Shown: one piece after another, positions 62,707 through 64,000 of the stretch
Numbering within the stretch: position 1 is the first letter of the stretch
Layout of the letters: every line of letters starts with the position of its first letter
NCBI RefSeq assembly: GCF_003013395.1
Contig: NZ_PXZM01000003.1
Location: forward strand, 1-64,000
Length of the DNA: 64,000 bases
DNA from: Brevibacillus fortis
Lineage (GTDB): Bacteria; Bacillota; Bacilli; Brevibacillales; Brevibacillaceae
Direction of reading: 5' to 3'
Notes under the pieces: generated by a model
Databases searched by the model: none
Told to the model about the DNA's origin: nothing
Seen by the model: the letters and a program-made list of their open reading frames with translations, nothing else
Program-made: the position numbers and the translations under genes

Positions 62707-64000
62707 TTAAATTAATTCCAGGATGTTCTCCAGTTCTTCCATGGAAAGGTCATCATCACCCAGGTCGCTCGGTGTCAATTCTCCACTTTCTTTTGACATG
62801 CAATGCTCAATAATATTGAGCAAGTGATTCCGATAGCTGGCTGCCAATTTCGCAATGGTTTCTTCCTTATACTGGAGACTGCTGTAACCAAAACTGATCT
62901 GGAGCTTTCCATCCTCAATCATGCCGGAAATATCCAACAAGAATACTCTCTCAGATTCTGGACTGAAAAGCTGACCCGTACCGAGTGGTGAGAACGTAAA
63001 CCCGCCCGATTTTACATCCGAATCAAATTGCCCGAGGTAGTTAAAGCTGATTTCCGGTTGCAGGCAAAATTGCAAGGATGGACGCAGCTTATCCGCCGTC
63101 ATCGTGCGCAAAATCTCGTAACCAATTCCTTTTTTCGGAATATGGCGCAAGCTTTCTTTGATTTGCTTGATTTGGTAAGACAAGTCCTTTGATTTTTCCA
63201 TATCAAGCACAACAGGGAACTGGGATGTAAACCACCCAATCGTTCTGGTCACATTCATTTCATTCTGAATGTCTTCGCGACCATGACCTTCAAGGTTGAT
63301 GACAGCGTAGCTAGTATTCGTCCATTCTTTCACGGTTAATCCCAGCGCAGTCAACAACAGGTCATTCATTTCTGTGTGATAAGCATGATGAACGTGACGT
63401 AACAGGTTTTCTGTCTCTTGAGCAGTCAACTCGACCTTTACTGTACGGGTGTGCTTTTGTTTACGATCAGCTGTGACAAAATCGGTTGGCAACTTTTCTG
63501 CCGTGGTCGTGAGCTCGAGGTTGTGCCAGTAGGAAGCTTCACGTAAAAGCTCATCACTCTCCGCATAGTTTTGCAATTGAGCCGACCAATCCTTGAATGA
63601 ATCTGTCTTTTTCGGCAAGACGATCTCCTGATTATGGAGAGCCTGCGAATAGGTAGATGAAAAATCTTCAAACAAGATGCGCCATGAGACACCATCCACG
63701 ACCAGATGATGGATCGCGATCAGTAAATGGTCCCCTTCTTTTGTGGAGAAGAGTGCCAAGTGGACGAGTGGTCCCTGTTCCAGATCGATACTGCTTTGGA
63801 AGTGATCAGACAACTCCAAAATGTGAGCCACGCTATTTGCATGGTCTTTCAAGTCATACGAATGGAAGCGGAATCGCTCACCTGTCAGCGCTCGATTGAT
63901 TTGCGTGATTGTCTCATTTTCCTGTCTGTATATCATCCGTAACGCATCGTGGTGCTCGACGATTTTATAGAAGGCTTGTTGAACAAGTCCTGGATCAAAG
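62707..64000 (-). CDS. tycB: Tyrocidine synthetase 2, C-terminal part (partial, runs off the right edge)
   Basis: The frame is open to the window edge, so the gene starts outside. The visible 430 residues are an epimerization domain: the HHLVVDGVSWRILFEDF active-site motif, NLEGHGRE, RTIGWFTSQFPVVLD and FNYLGQF are all typical. The protein ends in an acidic SMEELENILELI tail, the donor communication segment that pairs with the TycC N-terminus. The domain converts the aromatic residue of the third TycB module to the D-form. The internal ATG at 63936 is not the start. Confidence 0.96.
   Translation of the reverse strand, partial: FDPGLVQQAFYKIVEHHDALRMIYRQENETITQINRALTGERFRFHSYDLKDHANSVAHILELSDHFQSSIDLEQGPLVHLALFSTKEGDHLLIAIHHLVVDGVSWRILFEDFSSTYSQALHNQEIVLPKKTDSFKDWSAQLQNYAESDELLREASYWHNLELTTTAEKLPTDFVTADRKQKHTRTVKVELTAQETENLLRHVHHAYHTEMNDLLLTALGLTVKEWTNTSYAVINLEGHGREDIQNEMNVTRTIGWFTSQFPVVLDMEKSKDLSYQIKQIKESLRHIPKKGIGYEILRTMTADKLRPSLQFCLQPEISFNYLGQFDSDVKSGGFTFSPLGTGQLFSPESERVFLLDISGMIEDGKLQISFGYSSLQYKEETIAKLAASYRNHLLNIIEHCMSKESGELTPSDLGDDDLSMEELENILELI

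Noticed and set aside
63936..64000. Start of TycB inside the window
   Set aside because: The frame continues upstream of this ATG with epimerization-domain sequence (KIVEHHDALR) to the window edge.

Overview
The window reads as chromosomal DNA of a Brevibacillus (B. brevis / B. parabrevis group). The main reason is that the right third carries most of the tyrocidine synthetase operon: the 3' end of tycB, a complete six-module tycC whose adenylation codes read Asn-Gln-Tyr-Val-Orn-Leu, then tycD, tycE, a 4'-phosphopantetheinyl transferase and tycF. Strong GGAGG-type ribosome binding sites, frequent TTG/GTG starts and many two-component systems fit the same low-GC Gram-positive group.

Layout. 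(1) 1-3.7 kb, minus strand: the start of an exported protein, preceded by a sigma-54-like promoter, then an NtrC-type activator and a histidine kinase with a solute-binding sensor domain. (2) 3.7-12.2 kb: a secreted ETX/MTX2-type pore-forming toxin, decayed genes (a cache-domain sensor, a kinase ATPase domain, an unidentified gene), a large hybrid kinase divergent from an OmpR-type regulator, and a YpsA-like protein. (3) 12.5-17 kb, minus strand: a five-gene cell-surface acylation operon (amidase, SGNH lipoprotein, MBOAT acyltransferase, DHHW protein, DUF4358-type lipoprotein). (4) 17.3-20.9 kb: an accessory patch with a membrane protein, a frameshifted copper-amine-oxidase-like surface protein and a methyltransferase; two copies of a 149-bp repeat bracket the last two. 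(5) 20.9-23.4 kb: a second OmpR-type two-component pair.

(6) 23.7-32.4 kb, minus strand: nine tightly packed genes that together specify an aerobic route from an aminobenzoate (most likely anthranilate) through 3-hydroxyanthranilate and meta-cleavage to pyruvate and acetyl-CoA. The order is HpaB-type monooxygenase, nbaC, nbaD, nbaF, nbaE, nbaH, nbaJ, nbaI, nbaG. Two tandem Crp/Fnr-type regulators (32.7-34.0 kb) are transcribed divergently. (7) 34.1-36.3 kb: a TetM/TetO-type ribosomal protection GTPase with a small ORF upstream. (8) 36.4-64 kb, minus strand: a secreted alpha/beta hydrolase, then the tyrocidine operon running in from the right edge. TycB ends in an epimerization domain and a docking tail that should dock on the TycC N-terminus. 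TycC adds six residues and cyclizes the chain, TycD/TycE are likely exporters, the Sfp-type enzyme primes carrier domains and TycF clears misprimed ones.

The observations most worth following up are the complete anthranilate/3-hydroxyanthranilate operon with its twin Crp/Fnr regulators, perfect hairpins at the tycB/tycC and tycC/tycD junctions, the PPTase embedded in the tyrocidine operon, the pore-forming toxin, and the duplicated 149-bp hairpin element. No RNA genes, CRISPR arrays or intact insertion sequences were seen.
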